Of a DNA stretch of 64,000 bases, positions 18,444 through 28,720 are shown one piece after another. Both the position numbers and the translations under genes were made by a program. Within the stretch, counting starts at the first letter, position 1. Every line of letters begins with the position of its first letter. The DNA is from Pseudomonas sp. B20(2017) (GTDB taxonomy: Bacteria; Pseudomonadota; Gammaproteobacteria; Pseudomonadales; Pseudomonadaceae). The notes beneath the pieces are model-generated. The model saw only the letters and a program-made list of their open reading frames with translations. It was not told the DNA's origin and made no database searches. The DNA is taken from the NCBI RefSeq assembly GCF_002113125.1, contig NZ_NEJP01000002.1, positions 248,001 to 312,000 on the forward strand, written 5' to 3'.

Positions 18444-19382
18444 TCAGACAGCCGCTGCGCGAGCAGCAGCGAAAGCGTCTGGGGTATTGAGGTTGGAAGT
18501 CGAAACGCCTTCGGCGCAACGTTTGTTCAGACCTGCCAGCACTTTGCCAGGGCCGCACTCGACCAGATTGGTGGCGCCTTTGGCGGCCAGAGTCTGTACG
18601 GATTCGACCCAGCGTACCGGCTTGTAGAGCTGTTCGAGCAGATCACGCTTGAGGGTTTCCAGATCCGCCGGCACTTGAGCACTGACGTTCTGTACCACAG
18701 GGATCTGCGGCGCCTGCCAGTCGATGGCAGCGATGGACTCGGCGAAGCGCTCGGCAGCCGGACGCATCAGTTCGCAGTGCGACGGCACGCTGACCGGCAG
18801 CGGCATGGCACGTTTGGCGCCACGGGCCTTGCAGCCTTCGATGGCGCGCTCAACGGCAGCCTTGGCACCGGCGATCACTACCTGGCCCGGGGAGTTGAAG
18901 TTCACCGCGCTGACCACTTCGCCTTGCGCCGCTTCGGCACAGGCAGCGAGAACGTCGGCATCTTCCAGACCGAGGATGGCAGCCATGCCGCCCTGCCCGG
19001 CCGGAACGGCTTCCTGCATCAACTGGCCACGGCGCTCGACGAGCTTCACCGCGTCAGCCAGACTCAGGCTGCCGGCAGCGACCAGCGCGCTGTATTCACC
19101 CAGGCTGTGACCGGCAACGAAGGCCGGACGCGCACCACCTTCTGCCAGCCACAGACGCCACAGGGCGATCGAAGCGGTCAGAATGGCCGGTTGGGTTTTA
19201 TCGGTTTGATTGAGCAGCTCTTCCGGACCCTGCTGGGTCAGCGCCCACAGGTCGTAGCCCAGAGCATCGGAAGCTTCTTTGAAAGTTTCGAGGATCAGCG
19301 GATGTTGCGCGCCCAGCTCGGCCAGCATGCCGAGGGACTGCGAACCCTGTCCTGGAAAGACGAATGCGAGGGAAGCAGACAT
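18444..19382 (-). CDS. fabD: malonyl-CoA-ACP transacylase FabD
   Basis: The 312-aa protein has the FPGQGSQ oxyanion-hole motif, the GHSLGE nucleophile elbow (Ser about 92) and QPAILTAS. It moves malonyl groups from CoA to ACP. It lies 125 nt after plsX, a gap that may hold an internal promoter. Confidence 0.96.
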   Translation of the reverse strand: MSASLAFVFPGQGSQSLGMLAELGAQHPLILETFKEASDALGYDLWALTQQGPEELLNQTDKTQPAILTASIALWRLWLAEGGARPAFVAGHSLGEYSALVAAGSLSLADAVKLVERRGQLMQEAVPAGQGGMAAILGLEDADVLAACAEAAQGEVVSAVNFNSPGQVVIAGAKAAVERAIEGCKARGAKRAMPLPVSVPSHCELMRPAAERFAESIAAIDWQAPQIPVVQNVSAQVPADLETLKRDLLEQLYKPVRWVESVQTLAAKGATNLVECGPGKVLAGLNKRCAEGVSTSNLNTPDAFAAARAAAV

Positions 19383-19507
19383 GTAACAAGCCCCTAATGA
19401 TCTTGTCGTCGGAAAAATGGCATCCCGCTAGAGGGACGCAAGAAACTGACAGTTGGATGGCCCTTTGAACCGGGCGGTCACATTTAAGCATTGTCCGACG
19501 AAAACGC

Positions 19508-20518
19508 CTAAGACAACAAATCCTCCAGACGGCCGTGCAGGCGCTCGGGAAGATTCTCCTGAATCTCGATCAGCGCTCGCTGAATGGCACTCTGAAACCC
19601 CTGAACTCCGGCCGAACCGTGACTTTTCACGACAATACCCTGCAAACCGAGGAAGCTTGCGCCGTTATGCCGCGCCGGCGCCAGATCAGCCTGCAGACGC
19701 TTCATCAATGGCAGCGCCAGGGCGCCGACAGCACGGGAAGCCAGATTTTTCTTGAACAGGGCCTCGATGCGTGCGGCGATCATCGTCGCCAGACCTTCGC
19801 TGGACTTGAGCAGGATATTGCCGACGAAACCGTCGCAAACCACCACATCCGCCTCGCCGCGATACAAGCCGTCGCCTTCGATGAAGCCGATGTAATTGAT
19901 GCCTCGGGCAGCCTGTAGCAACGTCGCAGCCAGCTTGACCTGCTGATTGCCCTTGATGTCTTCGGTGCCGATATTCAGCAACGCGACACGCGGGCGAGCA
20001 ATGCCCAGGGTTTGCGCCGCCACGGAACCCATCACGGCGAACTGCAACAGATGCTCAGCGCTGCAATCGACGTTGGCGCCCAGATCGAGCAACTGACAGT
20101 AGCCCTTCTGAGTAGGGATCGCCGCGACCATGGCCGGACGATCAATCCCCGGAAGAGTCTTGAGCACAAATCGCGACAGCGCCATCAATGCACCGGTATT
20201 GCCGGCACTGACACAGGCTTGAACCTTGCCGTCACGCAGCAATTCGAGAGCGACACGCATCGACGAATCCGGCTTGCCACGCAAGGCCTGGGCAGGTTTT
20301 TCGTCCATGGTGATGACTTCGGACGCCGGAATAATCGTCAGGCGCGCGCGATCGGCAGCCGATTGGCCGGTGATCAATTCTTCAAGAAGGGAGGGTTGAC
20401 CGACGAGGGTCAGGTGCAGCGAAGGTGTAGCAGAAAGGCAAGCAAGGCTGGCCTGAACAATGCTGCGGGGACCGAAGTCCCCGCCCATTGCGTCAATCGC
20501 GATGACTTGAGCGGACAA
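19508..20518 (-). CDS. plsX: phosphate acyltransferase PlsX
   Basis: The 336-aa protein begins [12 protein letters not shown], the PlsX signature, and contains [10 protein letters not shown] and CDGFVGNI. It makes acyl-phosphate from acyl-ACP for glycerophospholipid synthesis. The start codon appears to be TTG at 20518 (TTG TCC GCT CAA GTC), 4 nt after the rpmF stop, which suggests tight coupling to rpmF; no ATG or GTG gives the family N-terminus. Confidence 0.94.
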   Translation of the reverse strand: MSAQVIAIDAMGGDFGPRSIVQASLACLSATPSLHLTLVGQPSLLEELITGQSAADRARLTIIPASEVITMDEKPAQALRGKPDSSMRVALELLRDGKVQACVSAGNTGALMALSRFVLKTLPGIDRPAMVAAIPTQKGYCQLLDLGANVDCSAEHLLQFAVMGSVAAQTLGIARPRVALLNIGTEDIKGNQQVKLAATLLQAARGINYIGFIEGDGLYRGEADVVVCDGFVGNILLKSSEGLATMIAARIEALFKKNLASRAVGALALPLMKRLQADLAPARHNGASFLGLQGIVVKSHGSAGVQGFQSAIQRALIEIQENLPERLHGRLEDLLS

Positions 20519-20522
20519 GTGA

Positions 20523-20705
20523 TTACTCGTCAGCGCCCTTGTCGATCACTTTACGGCCACGGTATACGCCTTCTGGCGATACGTGGTGACGCAGGTGAAC
20601 TTCACCAGTGGTTTTTTCTACAGACAGGGTGCTAGCCTCGAGAGCGTCGTGCGAACGGCGCATGTCACGGGCAGAGCGGGATTTTTTGTTCTGCTGAACA
20701 GCCAT
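20523..20705 (-). CDS. rpmF: 50S ribosomal protein L32
   Basis: The 60-aa basic protein begins [20 protein letters not shown] and contains [10 protein letters not shown] and YRGRKVI, all typical of bacterial L32. This is the zinc-ligand-free form, with no Cys. AGGAG precedes the ATG by 10 nt. The rpmF-plsX-fab order is conserved in many bacteria. Confidence 0.96.
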
Positions 20706-20718
20706 AATTGATTAACTC

Positions 20719-21246
20719 CTAAACGTTTGGGTCACGCTTTAACTGCGCCAATACACTGAACGGGTTGGACCGCGTTACCTCGTCCTCGCTCGGTTCGGGC
20801 TCATCTGCTCCCGCCGGCTGCTGGCATTCTTCCGGATGATGAGCAGGCACAATGGGCAAGGCGAGCAGAAGCTCCTCCTCGATCAGTGACTGCAGATCCA
20901 ATGGATCTTCGCCCAGTTCCAGCACGTCATAACCTTTCGGTAACGACTGGGTATTCGCACCCTCCTTCACAACAGCGTAACTGCATTCGCTGTGGATCGG
21001 CAGGGTGACCAGCTCAAGACAACGCTGGCAAACCATTTTGACTTCGGTGTCGATAAAGCTGTGGATCACCACAGATTTACGTTCATCTCGTTCAAAAACG
21101 AATTTTGCCTGCACCATACCGACATCGTCGGAAAGCGGGTCGCAGAGTCTCTTCAAATCGGCCAGCAGCAGTTCACCTTGAAGGGTGGTGCCACGGTCAG
21201 CCAATTTGCGCGGGTCAACGTGAGGTGGAATCGGGTCATTCAACAT
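20719..21246 (-). CDS. yceD: YceD family protein (DUF177), likely 23S rRNA accumulation protein
   Basis: From the ATG at 21246 the protein is 175 aa. It has the CQRC pair (MVCQRCLELVTL) and a later conserved Cys, with an acidic C-terminal region (EPEPSEDEVTRSNPFSVLAQL). YceD is needed for normal 23S rRNA levels in E. coli and plants. It sits 13 nt before rpmF in the same order as in enterics. Confidence 0.9.
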   Translation of the reverse strand: MLNDPIPPHVDPRKLADRGTTLQGELLLADLKRLCDPLSDDVGMVQAKFVFERDERKSVVIHSFIDTEVKMVCQRCLELVTLPIHSECSYAVVKEGANTQSLPKGYDVLELGEDPLDLQSLIEEELLLALPIVPAHHPEECQQPAGADEPEPSEDEVTRSNPFSVLAQLKRDPNV

Positions 21247-21352
21247 AGGCGCAGCATTATAGGGATGCACCCACCCATGTCAAAGGAAATTGTGCCCTGT
21301 CCGTCACTTGCGCAGCTCCGCTAGAATCTGTCGCCTGCCTCTGGAGATGCGA

Positions 21353-21931
21353 ATGCTGCCTTTATTACTCGCTTCAAGCTCGACCTATCGTCGGGAATTG
21401 CTCAGCCGCCTGCGCCTGCCGTTCGTCTGCAGCTCGCCGGACATCGATGAAAGCCACCGCCCGGACGAGTCGGCAATCGAGCTGGTCAAGCGCCTCGCCG
21501 AACAAAAGGCCCGAGCCCTCGCCGACAGCCACCCCGCTCATCTGATCATCGGTTCCGATCAGGTTGCGGTACTCGGCGAGCGCATCATCGGCAAGCCACA
21601 CACCTTCGAAAACGCCCGCGAACAACTGATGGCCGCCAGCGGCGCCAGCGTGACCTTCCTCACCGGCCTGGCCCTGCTCAACAGCCAGACAGGCCACTGC
21701 CAGGTCGACTGCGTACCCTTCACCGTGCACATGCGAGTACTGGATCACGCTCGCGTCGAGCGCTACCTGCACGCCGAGCAGCCCTACGACTGCGCCGGCA
21801 GCTTCAAGGCCGAAGGGCTGGGCGTGAGCCTGTTTCAATCCACCGAAGGCCCGGACGCGACCAGCCTGATCGGCCTGCCACTGATTCGCCTGATCGACAT
21901 GCTGCTGGCAGAAGGCGTAGAGCTTCCCTGA
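21353..21931 (+). CDS. Maf-family nucleotide pyrophosphatase (YceF type)
   Basis: The 192-aa protein starts at the ATG at 21353, 8 nt after GGAG. It has SSSTYRRELL at the N-terminus, the metal/nucleotide-binding IIGSDQVA, and KAEGLGVSLF. YceF-type Maf proteins hydrolyse 7-methyl-GTP and probably clean damaged or modified nucleotides. It is divergent from yceD with 106 nt between the starts. Confidence 0.9.
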   Translation: MLPLLLASSSTYRRELLSRLRLPFVCSSPDIDESHRPDESAIELVKRLAEQKARALADSHPAHLIIGSDQVAVLGERIIGKPHTFENAREQLMAASGASVTFLTGLALLNSQTGHCQVDCVPFTVHMRVLDHARVERYLHAEQPYDCAGSFKAEGLGVSLFQSTEGPDATSLIGLPLIRLIDMLLAEGVELP

Positions 21932-21936
21932 CCCAC

Positions 21937-21963
21937 AAAAAACCGGCCCTCAGGCCGGTTTTT
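21937..21963. terminator. bidirectional terminator between maf and sppA
   Basis: AAAAACCGGCC-CTCA-GGCCGGTTTTT is a strong hairpin with A/T runs on both sides, between convergent genes. Confidence 0.92.
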
Positions 21964-21977
21964 CTTGCAGCATTCGA

Positions 21978-22967
21978 TCAGCGCAACGACGGGCCATTGA
22001 AACCCATCCACATTGCCAGTTTCTCGGCAACGCTGGCGCCGAGCTTCTTCGAGAAGCGGTCGAACGGCGATTCCTGAACGGTGAAGTCCACCAACTCCTT
22101 TTCGCCAATCACGTCACGCGCCACCGAACTGGCGTTACCCAGACCGTCGATCAGCCCCAGCGGCAGCGCCTGTTCGCCAGACCAGACCAGCCCGGAGAAC
22201 AACTCCGGATGCTCCTTGTCCTTCAAACGGTCGCCACGCCCCTGCTTGACGCTGTTGATGAACTGCTTGTGCGTGGTATCCAGCACACCCTGCCAGAACG
22301 CCGCCTCTTCCGGCTTCTGCGGCTGAAACGGGTCGAGGAACGCCTTGTGTTCGCCAGAGGTGTAAGTGCGACGCTCGACGCCAAGCTTCTCCATGGTGCC
22401 GACAAAGCCGTAACCGGCTGCCGTCACACCAATGGAGCCCACCAGACTGGCCTTGTCGGCATAGATCTGATCCGCCGCGCTGGCGATATAATAGGCACCG
22501 GAAGCGCCCAGGTCGGAAATCACAGCGTACAGCTTGGTGTCGGGATGCAGACCGCGCAGGCGCTTGATCTCGTCATACACATAACCCGACTGCACCGGAC
22601 TGCCACCCGGACTATTGATGCGCAGGATTACGCCCTTGACCTTCTTGTCCTCGAACGCCGCGCGCAGACTACCTACGATATTGTCGGCACTGGCAGGTTC
22701 TTTATCAGCGATCATGCCGGTAACGTCGATCAACGCGGTGTAATTGCCACTGCGCGTGGCGCTTTTCTCCATATCCATCAACGGCGTAAACAGGATCAAC
22801 GCAACAAACAGATAAATAAAGGTCAACAGCTTGAAGAAGATGCCCCAGCGGCGCGAACGACGCTGCTCCTGCACGCCGGCCAGCAGGGTCTTTTCCAGCA
22901 GCTTCCAGCTTTTCGCATCACCGTCGTCGGCAGTTGCCTTGGCCGGTGCTTTCCATTCGTCGGTCAT
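21978..22967 (-). CDS. sppA: S49 family signal peptide peptidase (SppA, short form)
   Basis: The 329-aa protein from the ATG at 22967 has one transmembrane helix (residues about 45-68) and a single S49 ClpP-like domain. The catalytic Ser is in GASGAYY and the Lys is in SGEHKAF about 50 residues later, as in the short SppA_36K form. It degrades cleaved signal peptides in the inner membrane. It is the third gene in a leftward rluC-HAD-sppA operon. Confidence 0.92.
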   Translation of the reverse strand: MTDEWKAPAKATADDGDAKSWKLLEKTLLAGVQEQRRSRRWGIFFKLLTFIYLFVALILFTPLMDMEKSATRSGNYTALIDVTGMIADKEPASADNIVGSLRAAFEDKKVKGVILRINSPGGSPVQSGYVYDEIKRLRGLHPDTKLYAVISDLGASGAYYIASAADQIYADKASLVGSIGVTAAGYGFVGTMEKLGVERRTYTSGEHKAFLDPFQPQKPEEAAFWQGVLDTTHKQFINSVKQGRGDRLKDKEHPELFSGLVWSGEQALPLGLIDGLGNASSVARDVIGEKELVDFTVQESPFDRFSKKLGASVAEKLAMWMGFNGPSLR

Positions 22968-22992
22968 GCCATCCACCCCAGCAAAAAACGTA

Positions 22993-23655
22993 TTAAGCCT
23001 GCTGCCCCAGCCAGGCATGCAATTCGGAAAAATGGTCAATCGACAGTCGCGGCGCGAACTGTTGCAGAGATTCGATCGATTGCGCGCCATAGCTGACCGC
23101 CACCGAATCCATCCCCGCATTGCGCGCCATCAACAGATCGAAGGACGAGTCACCGACCATCAGCGCCTGCTCGGCACGCACACCGCAGTGAGCGAGGATC
23201 TGCTCCAGCATCAGAGGGTGCGGCTTGCTTGCAGTTTCATCGGCAGCACGGGTGATATCGAAATAATCTTCCCAGCCATTGGCCTTGAGCACCCGATCCA
23301 GCCCGCGACGATTCTTGCCGGTCGCGACAGCCAGGTGATAGCCCTGCTCGCGAAAGGACGCCATCGACTCGACTACGCCCTCGAACAACGGCGAAGGCAC
23401 GGCCTCCGCGGCGATGTAGTGATCCGCGTAATACTCGCGAAACAAGGTCATTTCGGCATCGCTGATTTCCGGATACAGCGTGCGGATCGCCTCGGGCAAC
23501 CCCAGACCGATGATGCCTTTGACGGCAAAATCATCACGCAACTCGAAACCTGAACGCCCGGATGCCGAATGCATTGCCTCGACAATCCGATGAATGGAAT
23601 CGGCCAGCGTGCCGTCCCAATCAAAAATCAGCAGCTTGTAATCAGATGGGCGCAC
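22993..23655 (-). CDS. HAD-IA family phosphatase (phosphoglycolate phosphatase-like)
   Basis: The 220-aa protein has all HAD motifs: DWDGTLADS (nucleophile Asp), ATGKNRRGL (motif II), Lys in TASKPHP and [12 protein letters not shown] (motif IV). Its substrate is unknown; GPH/PGP-like proteins remove phosphate from sugar phosphates or nucleotides. The start is a GTG at 23655 inside the last codons of rluC (14-nt overlap), so it is co-translated with rluC. Confidence 0.9.
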   Translation of the reverse strand: MRPSDYKLLIFDWDGTLADSIHRIVEAMHSASGRSGFELRDDFAVKGIIGLGLPEAIRTLYPEISDAEMTLFREYYADHYIAAEAVPSPLFEGVVESMASFREQGYHLAVATGKNRRGLDRVLKANGWEDYFDITRAADETASKPHPLMLEQILAHCGVRAEQALMVGDSSFDLLMARNAGMDSVAVSYGAQSIESLQQFAPRLSIDHFSELHAWLGQQA

Positions 23656-24604
23656 TCAATCGCTCCACAGTCTTGGCCCACATTTCATCGACCGGCGCCT
23701 GCAACTTGAGCTCACCGCCGTCGGGCAGCGGCACGGTCAGCATGTAGGCGTGCAGGAACAGGCGTTTGCCGCCCAGATCACGGATTTCCTTGCTGAAATT
23801 GTCATCGCCGTATTTGGTGTCACCGGCAATGCAGTGTCCGGCGTGCAACGTGTGGACGCGGATCTGGTGCGTGCGACCGGTAATCGGCTTGGCCTCGATC
23901 AAAGTGGCAAAATCGCCAAAGCGACGCAGGACCTTGAACACGGTCACAGACTCCTTGCCCTCCTCCTCGTCGACCTCGACCATACGCTCACCGGAGCGCA
24001 GATTGCTCTTGCCGAGCGCCGCACGGACCTGCTTGATCGAGGTCGCCCAGTTGCCGCGAACCAGGGCCATGTAGCGCTTGTCGACACCGTCACCGCGCAA
24101 CGCGGCATGCAAATGACGCAACATGCTGCGTTTCTTGGCGATCATCAGCAGGCCGGAGGTGTCGCGATCGAGACGGTGAACCAGCTCGAGCTCCTTGGCG
24201 TCGGGGCGCAACTGACGAAAGGCTTCGATAACGCCGTAATTCAAGCCGCTGCCACCGTGAACCGCAATGCCGGCGGGCTTGTTGATCACGATCAGGGCTT
24301 TGTCTTCGTAGACAATCGAGGCTTCCAGGCGCTGCAACAGGCCTTGGGCCAAAGGCACCGGTTCGTCACGGTCAGGCACGCGAACCGGCGGCACGCGCAC
24401 GATATCACCGGCCTGCAGCTTGTATTCGGGCTTGATCCGACCTTTGTTAACCCGCACTTCGCCTTTGCGCAAAATGCGGTAAATCAAGGTCTTGGGCACG
24501 CCTTTGAGCCGGGCGAGGAGGAAATTGTCGATTCGTTGGCCGGCATATTCCGGCGAGACCTCAAGCAATTGAACGCCTGGAGTCGAAGGGGCAGTAGTCG
24601 TCAT
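23642..24604 (-). CDS. rluC: 23S rRNA pseudouridine synthase RluC
   Basis: From the ATG at 24604 the protein is 320 aa, with an N-terminal S4 RNA-binding domain ([20 protein letters not shown], residues about 20-75) and the RluA-type catalytic motif [10 protein letters not shown] with its Asp. RluC modifies U955, U2504 and U2580 of 23S rRNA in E. coli. It is divergent from rne, as in enterics. Confidence 0.93.
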   Translation of the reverse strand: MTTTAPSTPGVQLLEVSPEYAGQRIDNFLLARLKGVPKTLIYRILRKGEVRVNKGRIKPEYKLQAGDIVRVPPVRVPDRDEPVPLAQGLLQRLEASIVYEDKALIVINKPAGIAVHGGSGLNYGVIEAFRQLRPDAKELELVHRLDRDTSGLLMIAKKRSMLRHLHAALRGDGVDKRYMALVRGNWATSIKQVRAALGKSNLRSGERMVEVDEEEGKESVTVFKVLRRFGDFATLIEAKPITGRTHQIRVHTLHAGHCIAGDTKYGDDNFSKEIRDLGGKRLFLHAYMLTVPLPDGGELKLQAPVDEMWAKTVERLSAPI

Positions 24605-24632
24605 GGCGCGGATGATAACAATTTTTATGGAA

Positions 24633-24661
24633 TTGAAGCACTTAATCATTGCTGCTATAGT
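24633..24661 (+). promoter_or_regulatory. putative sigma70 promoter of rne
   Basis: TTGAAG and TATAGT are separated by exactly 17 nt. Transcription would start near 24668, giving a 5' untranslated region of about 635 nt before rne. Confidence 0.65.
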
Positions 24662-24667
24662 CGCGAA

Positions 24668-25302
24668 CGCCGCCAAAAGCGGCCTGGACAGCGGAACCAC
24701 GGTCAAAAACCGGCCCTGACCAACGCAATTCACCAGGACGCGAGGCCGTCCTACGGGGCTTCTGCTACGTAACGGTGGAGTTTGCAGCTGTAACAAGCGC
24801 AGGTGACATGAGGCCTGAATCACGCCGCAAAGCAGAGTTTTCACTCGCCACGCGAGCCATATTCACGGCCAGTTCACAAAGTGCAGTCAGCCGCGGATGA
24901 CCCCGAGCGAAGGCTCCGGAAACACCGCCTGAATTAGCCATGATGCGTGACCTCCCCTTTCGGAGCTCACGGTAAATGCCAACCCGCTGCGGATTCTGCG
25001 CGCGGCAGCACCCGAATTATCAGGGATACGTGTAGGGTGGAGATGCACAACCGCTGGACTGTGTAGCAACAGGCTTTATCAAGACGCTTCATCTCGTCCA
25101 CAGCCACCGGTTGATTCCTCCTCCTGACTGAGTGCTTAAGTAGCCACAGCAAGCAGGACGCGTACGTCGCGATAACGGCCCAATTGGCCGGACATCGCTG
25201 GACACGGGAATGGCCAACCACTCCCGACGCACCTGACACCGACCGTGAGAAGTCGTGTGTGCCGAACGCCGTTTCCGGCAGCCCGGAAACCGACGGTACT
25301 AC
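24668..25302 (+). ncRNA. long rne 5' untranslated region (probable autoregulatory leader)
   Basis: There is no convincing gene in this stretch of about 640 nt. It contains several GC-rich inverted segments, for example around 25184-25215 and the CCGTTTCCGG-CAG-CCCGGAAAC hairpin at about 25268-25290 near the start codon. RNase E controls its own mRNA through the 5' leader in enterics, and an rne-II RNA motif has been described in this position in Pseudomonas. Exact boundaries are not determined here. Confidence 0.6.
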
Positions 25303-28300
25303 ATGAAAAGAATGCTGATTAACGCAACTCAACCCGAAGAGTTGCGTGTTGCACTGGTAGATGGCCAGCGCCTCTACGACCTGGACATCGAATCCGGTGC
25401 ACGCGAGCAGAAGAAGGCCAACATCTATAAAGGCCGTATCACTCGCATTGAACCAAGCCTTGAGGCTGCCTTTGTCGATTTCGGCTCCGAGCGCCACGGC
25501 TTCCTGCCCCTCAAAGAAATCTCCCGCGAATACTTCAAGAAAGCCCCTGAAGGCCGCGTCAACATCAAGGACGTCCTGAGCGAAGGCCAGGAAGTCATCG
25601 TTCAGGTCGAAAAAGAAGAACGTGGCAACAAGGGCGCAGCCCTGACCACCTTCATCAGCCTGGCCGGTCGTTACCTCGTGCTGATGCCGAACAACCCGCG
25701 TGCCGGCGGCATCTCCCGTCGCATCGAAGGCGAAGAACGCAACGAACTGCGTGAAGCGCTGAACGGTCTGGTCGCTCCGGCCGACATGGGTCTGATCGTG
25801 CGCACTGCAGGCCTTGGCCGCAGCAGCGAAGAAATGCAGTGGGACCTCGATTACCTGCTGCAACTCTGGACCGCCATCAAAGAAGCTTCGCTGGATCGTT
25901 CCGCGCCGTTCCTGATCTACCAGGAAAGCAACGTGATCATCCGCGCCATCCGCGATTACCTGCGCCAGGACATCGGCGAAGTGCTGATCGACAGCGTTGA
26001 AGCCCAGGACGAAGCCCTGACCTTCATCCGCCAGGTGATGCCGCAGTACGCCAGCAAGATCAAGCTGTACGAAGACAGTGTTCCGCTGTTCAACCGTTTC
26101 CAGATCGAAAGCCAGATCGAGACCGCTTTCCAGCGCGTCGTCGAACTGCCGTCCGGCGGCTCCATCGTCATCGATCCGACCGAAGCCCTGGTGTCCATCG
26201 ACATCAACTCGGCGCGCGCCACCAAAGGCAGCGACATCGAAGAAACCGCCCTGCAGACCAACCTTGAAGCGGCTGAAGAAATCGCCCGTCAGTTGCGCCT
26301 GCGCGACATCGGCGGCCTGATCGTCATCGACTTCATCGACATGACCCCTGCCAAGAACCAGCGCGCCGTGGAAGAGAAAGTCCGCGAATGCCTGGAAGCC
26401 GACCGCGCCCGCGTGCAGATCGGCCGCATCTCGCGCTTCGGCCTGCTGGAAATGTCCCGTCAGCGCCTGCGTCCTTCGCTGGGCGAAAGCAGCGGCATCG
26501 TCTGCCCGCGCTGCAGCGGCACCGGCATCATCCGTGACGTCGAATCGCTGTCCCTGGCGATCCTGCGCCTGATCGAAGAAGAAGCCCTGAAAGACCGCAC
26601 CGCCGAAGTTCGCGCTCAAGTGCCGATCCCGGTGGCCGCGTTCCTGCTCAACGAAAAACGCAACTCGATCACCAAGATCGAACTGCGCACCCGCGCCCGC
26701 ATCGTCATCCTGCCGAACGATCACCTCGAAACGCCGCATTTCGAAGTTCAGCGCCTGCGTGATGACAGCCCGGAAGCCGCGACCAACCAGTCCAGCTACG
26801 AAATCGCTGCCGCCGCTGCCGATGTCGAAGATGTCCAGCCAGCCGCCGCGACCCGCACTCTGGTTCGCCAGGAAGCCGCCGTCAAGACCGCTCCGGCCCG
26901 CGCCAACGCTCCGGTTCCCACCGAAGTCGCAGCGCCGGCCCCGGCACCTGCTCCGGTTGCCGCGCCAGAGCCAAGCCTGTTCAAAGGCCTGGTGAAGTCG
27001 CTGGTCAGTCTGTTCGCCACCAAGGAAGAGCCAGTTGCTCCGGTTGTGGTTGAAAAACCTGCCGCCGAGCGTCCGGCCCGCAACGAAGAGCGTCGCAACG
27101 GTCGTCAGCAGAGCCGCAACCGTAACGGTCGCCGCGATGAAGAACGCAAGCCGCGCGAAGAACGTGCACCGCGTGAAGAGCGCGCCCCACGTGAGCCGCG
27201 TGAAGAGCGTCAACCGCGCGAACCACGTGAAGTCCGCGAGCCACGCGAATCCCGTGACGAAGCACCGGTAGCCCGCGAAGAACGCGCACCACGCGCCCCT
27301 CGTGAAGAACGTGCACCACGTGCTCCGCGTGAAGATCGCAAGCCACGTGGCGAGCGTGAAGAGCGCGTACGTGAACTGCGCGAGCCTCTGGATGCCGCTC
27401 CGGCCGTTGCTGCCGCCGCCACCGCTGAAGAGCGTCCGGCCCGTCAGCCGCGTGAAGAACGTGCGCCACGTCCTCCGCGTGAAGAGCGTCAACCGCGTGC
27501 CGAACAGGCCGCTGCTGCCGTCGCTGAAGAAGAAATCACCACCAACGAAGAGCAACTGCCGGAAGACGGTTCGGAGAACGCCGAAGGCGATCGTCCACGC
27601 CGCCGCTCCCGTGGTCAGCGTCGTCGCAGCAACCGTCGCGAGCGTCAGCGTGATGCCAACGGCAACGTGATCGAAGGTTCGGAAGAGTCCGGCGAAAACG
27701 CCCAGGCGCCAAGCACTGCCGATCTGGCTGCTGGTCTGGCTGTTACCGCTGCTGTTGCCAGCACCGTGATCAGCGCTCCGGCTGAAGCTCAGGCCCACGA
27801 GCAAGCTGAACGCGCTACCGCTGCAACGCTGGAAACTGCTCCAGTAGAAGCGCCGGTTGTTGAAGCAACCACTCCGGTACAAGTAGTTGCCGCTCCGGAA
27901 GTCGAAGTGGCTCCGGCTCGCGAAGCTCAGCCCCTGGTTGAAGCAGCCGCTGAACCAGCGGTGACCTTCGAAGCACCAGCCGCAGTCGAAGAGTCGGTTG
28001 TCGAGACCGTCGCTGAAACCGTGACCGAAACCGTGCGTGAAGTTCGCGAAGAGCAGACCGCTTTCAACTGGGTCGCCGAGCCGGCTGTCGCTGAAACACC
28101 AGCGCCAGTGGTTGAAGCGCCTGTCGTTGAAGAAGCCAAGGCTGCCGAGCCAGTAGTTGTTGCTGAACCGGCACCGGTCGTTGAAGCCCCTGTGGTTGAA
28201 GCGCCTGTTGTCGCCGAAGCACCAGCGCCAGTGGTTGAAGCTGCTCCGGTCAGCGCCCCGGTCAGCGCCCTGACCCCAAGCGGCCGCGCGCCGAACGACC

Positions 28301-28539
28301 CGCGTGAAGTGCGTCGTCGCAAGCGTGAAGAAGAGCGTCTGCAGAAGGAAGCCGAACTGGCTGCCGCTGCCGCCGCTGCTGCTCCAGCTCCTGAAGTGGT
28401 CGAGGCAGCTCCTGCCCCGGTCGCTGAAGAAGTTGCCGTTGAAGCCGTGATTGCCGAAGCTCCACGCTCCGTTCAGGAAGCGGTCGAGCAACACGAAGAG
28501 GCCCAGGAAAAAGAACACGAGCCTAAACCCCTCGTCTGA
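25303..28539 (+). CDS. rne: ribonuclease E
   Basis: The 1078-aa protein begins [20 protein letters not shown]. The N-terminal catalytic half (about residues 1-510) has the S1 domain, RNase H-like and DNase I-like parts, with DINSAR, DFIDM and the zinc-link CPRCSGTG. The C-terminal half is low complexity: an Arg/Glu/Pro-rich tract of [12 protein letters not shown] repeats (about 595-780) for RNA binding, then long Ala/Pro/Val/Glu repeats (about 800-1065) and a final microdomain. It is the endonuclease core of the degradosome. The in-frame extension upstream of the ATG at 25303 is leader sequence. Confidence 0.96.
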   Translation: MKRMLINATQPEELRVALVDGQRLYDLDIESGAREQKKANIYKGRITRIEPSLEAAFVDFGSERHGFLPLKEISREYFKKAPEGRVNIKDVLSEGQEVIVQVEKEERGNKGAALTTFISLAGRYLVLMPNNPRAGGISRRIEGEERNELREALNGLVAPADMGLIVRTAGLGRSSEEMQWDLDYLLQLWTAIKEASLDRSAPFLIYQESNVIIRAIRDYLRQDIGEVLIDSVEAQDEALTFIRQVMPQYASKIKLYEDSVPLFNRFQIESQIETAFQRVVELPSGGSIVIDPTEALVSIDINSARATKGSDIEETALQTNLEAAEEIARQLRLRDIGGLIVIDFIDMTPAKNQRAVEEKVRECLEADRARVQIGRISRFGLLEMSRQRLRPSLGESSGIVCPRCSGTGIIRDVESLSLAILRLIEEEALKDRTAEVRAQVPIPVAAFLLNEKRNSITKIELRTRARIVILPNDHLETPHFEVQRLRDDSPEAATNQSSYEIAAAAADVEDVQPAAATRTLVRQEAAVKTAPARANAPVPTEVAAPAPAPAPVAAPEPSLFKGLVKSLVSLFATKEEPVAPVVVEKPAAERPARNEERRNGRQQSRNRNGRRDEERKPREERAPREERAPREPREERQPREPREVREPRESRDEAPVAREERAPRAPREERAPRAPREDRKPRGEREERVRELREPLDAAPAVAAAATAEERPARQPREERAPRPPREERQPRAEQAAAAVAEEEITTNEEQLPEDGSENAEGDRPRRRSRGQRRRSNRRERQRDANGNVIEGSEESGENAQAPSTADLAAGLAVTAAVASTVISAPAEAQAHEQAERATAATLETAPVEAPVVEATTPVQVVAAPEVEVAPAREAQPLVEAAAEPAVTFEAPAAVEESVVETVAETVTETVREVREEQTAFNWVAEPAVAETPAPVVEAPVVEEAKAAEPVVVAEPAPVVEAPVVEAPVVAEAPAPVVEAAPVSAPVSALTPSGRAPNDPREVRRRKREEERLQKEAELAAAAAAAAPAPEVVEAAPAPVAEEVAVEAVIAEAPRSVQEAVEQHEEAQEKEHEPKPLV

Positions 28540-28553
28540 TTCCAAAAGCCAAT

Positions 28554-28590
28554 AAAAAGCCCCGCCTGGTAATCCAGGCGGGGCTTTTTT
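28554..28590 (+). terminator. rne terminator
   Basis: AAAGCCCCGCCTGG-TAAT-CCAGGCGGGGCTTT with a six-T run follows the rne stop by 15 nt. Confidence 0.95.
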
Positions 28591-28616
28591 ATGCCTCAAA
28601 ATTCACACAACTCAAT

Positions 28617-28705
28617 TGTGGGAGCGAGCTTGCTCGCGATAGGGTCTGTCTATACCTGCTCCACTACCTGACACTCCGCCATCGCGGGCAAGCCCGCTCC
28701 CACAG
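28617..28705. repeat. REP doublet (REPIN) between rne and the MocA-type gene
   Basis: Two inverted REP cores lie at 28617-28640 (TGTGGGAGCGAGCTTGCTCG) and 28681-28705 (ATCGCGGGCAAGCCCGCTCC). The two arms are of slightly different subtypes (AGC-TTG and GGC-AAG loops). The pair lies between convergent genes. Confidence 0.9.
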
Positions 28706-28720
28706 GAATCTGTGCGTACT

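Noticed and set aside
24967..28599. A 1210-codon open frame antisense to rne
   Set aside because: It mirrors the repetitive, GC-biased rne codons. Its product is a low-complexity Phe/Gly/Asp-rich string with no domain, while rne is unmistakable on the other strand.
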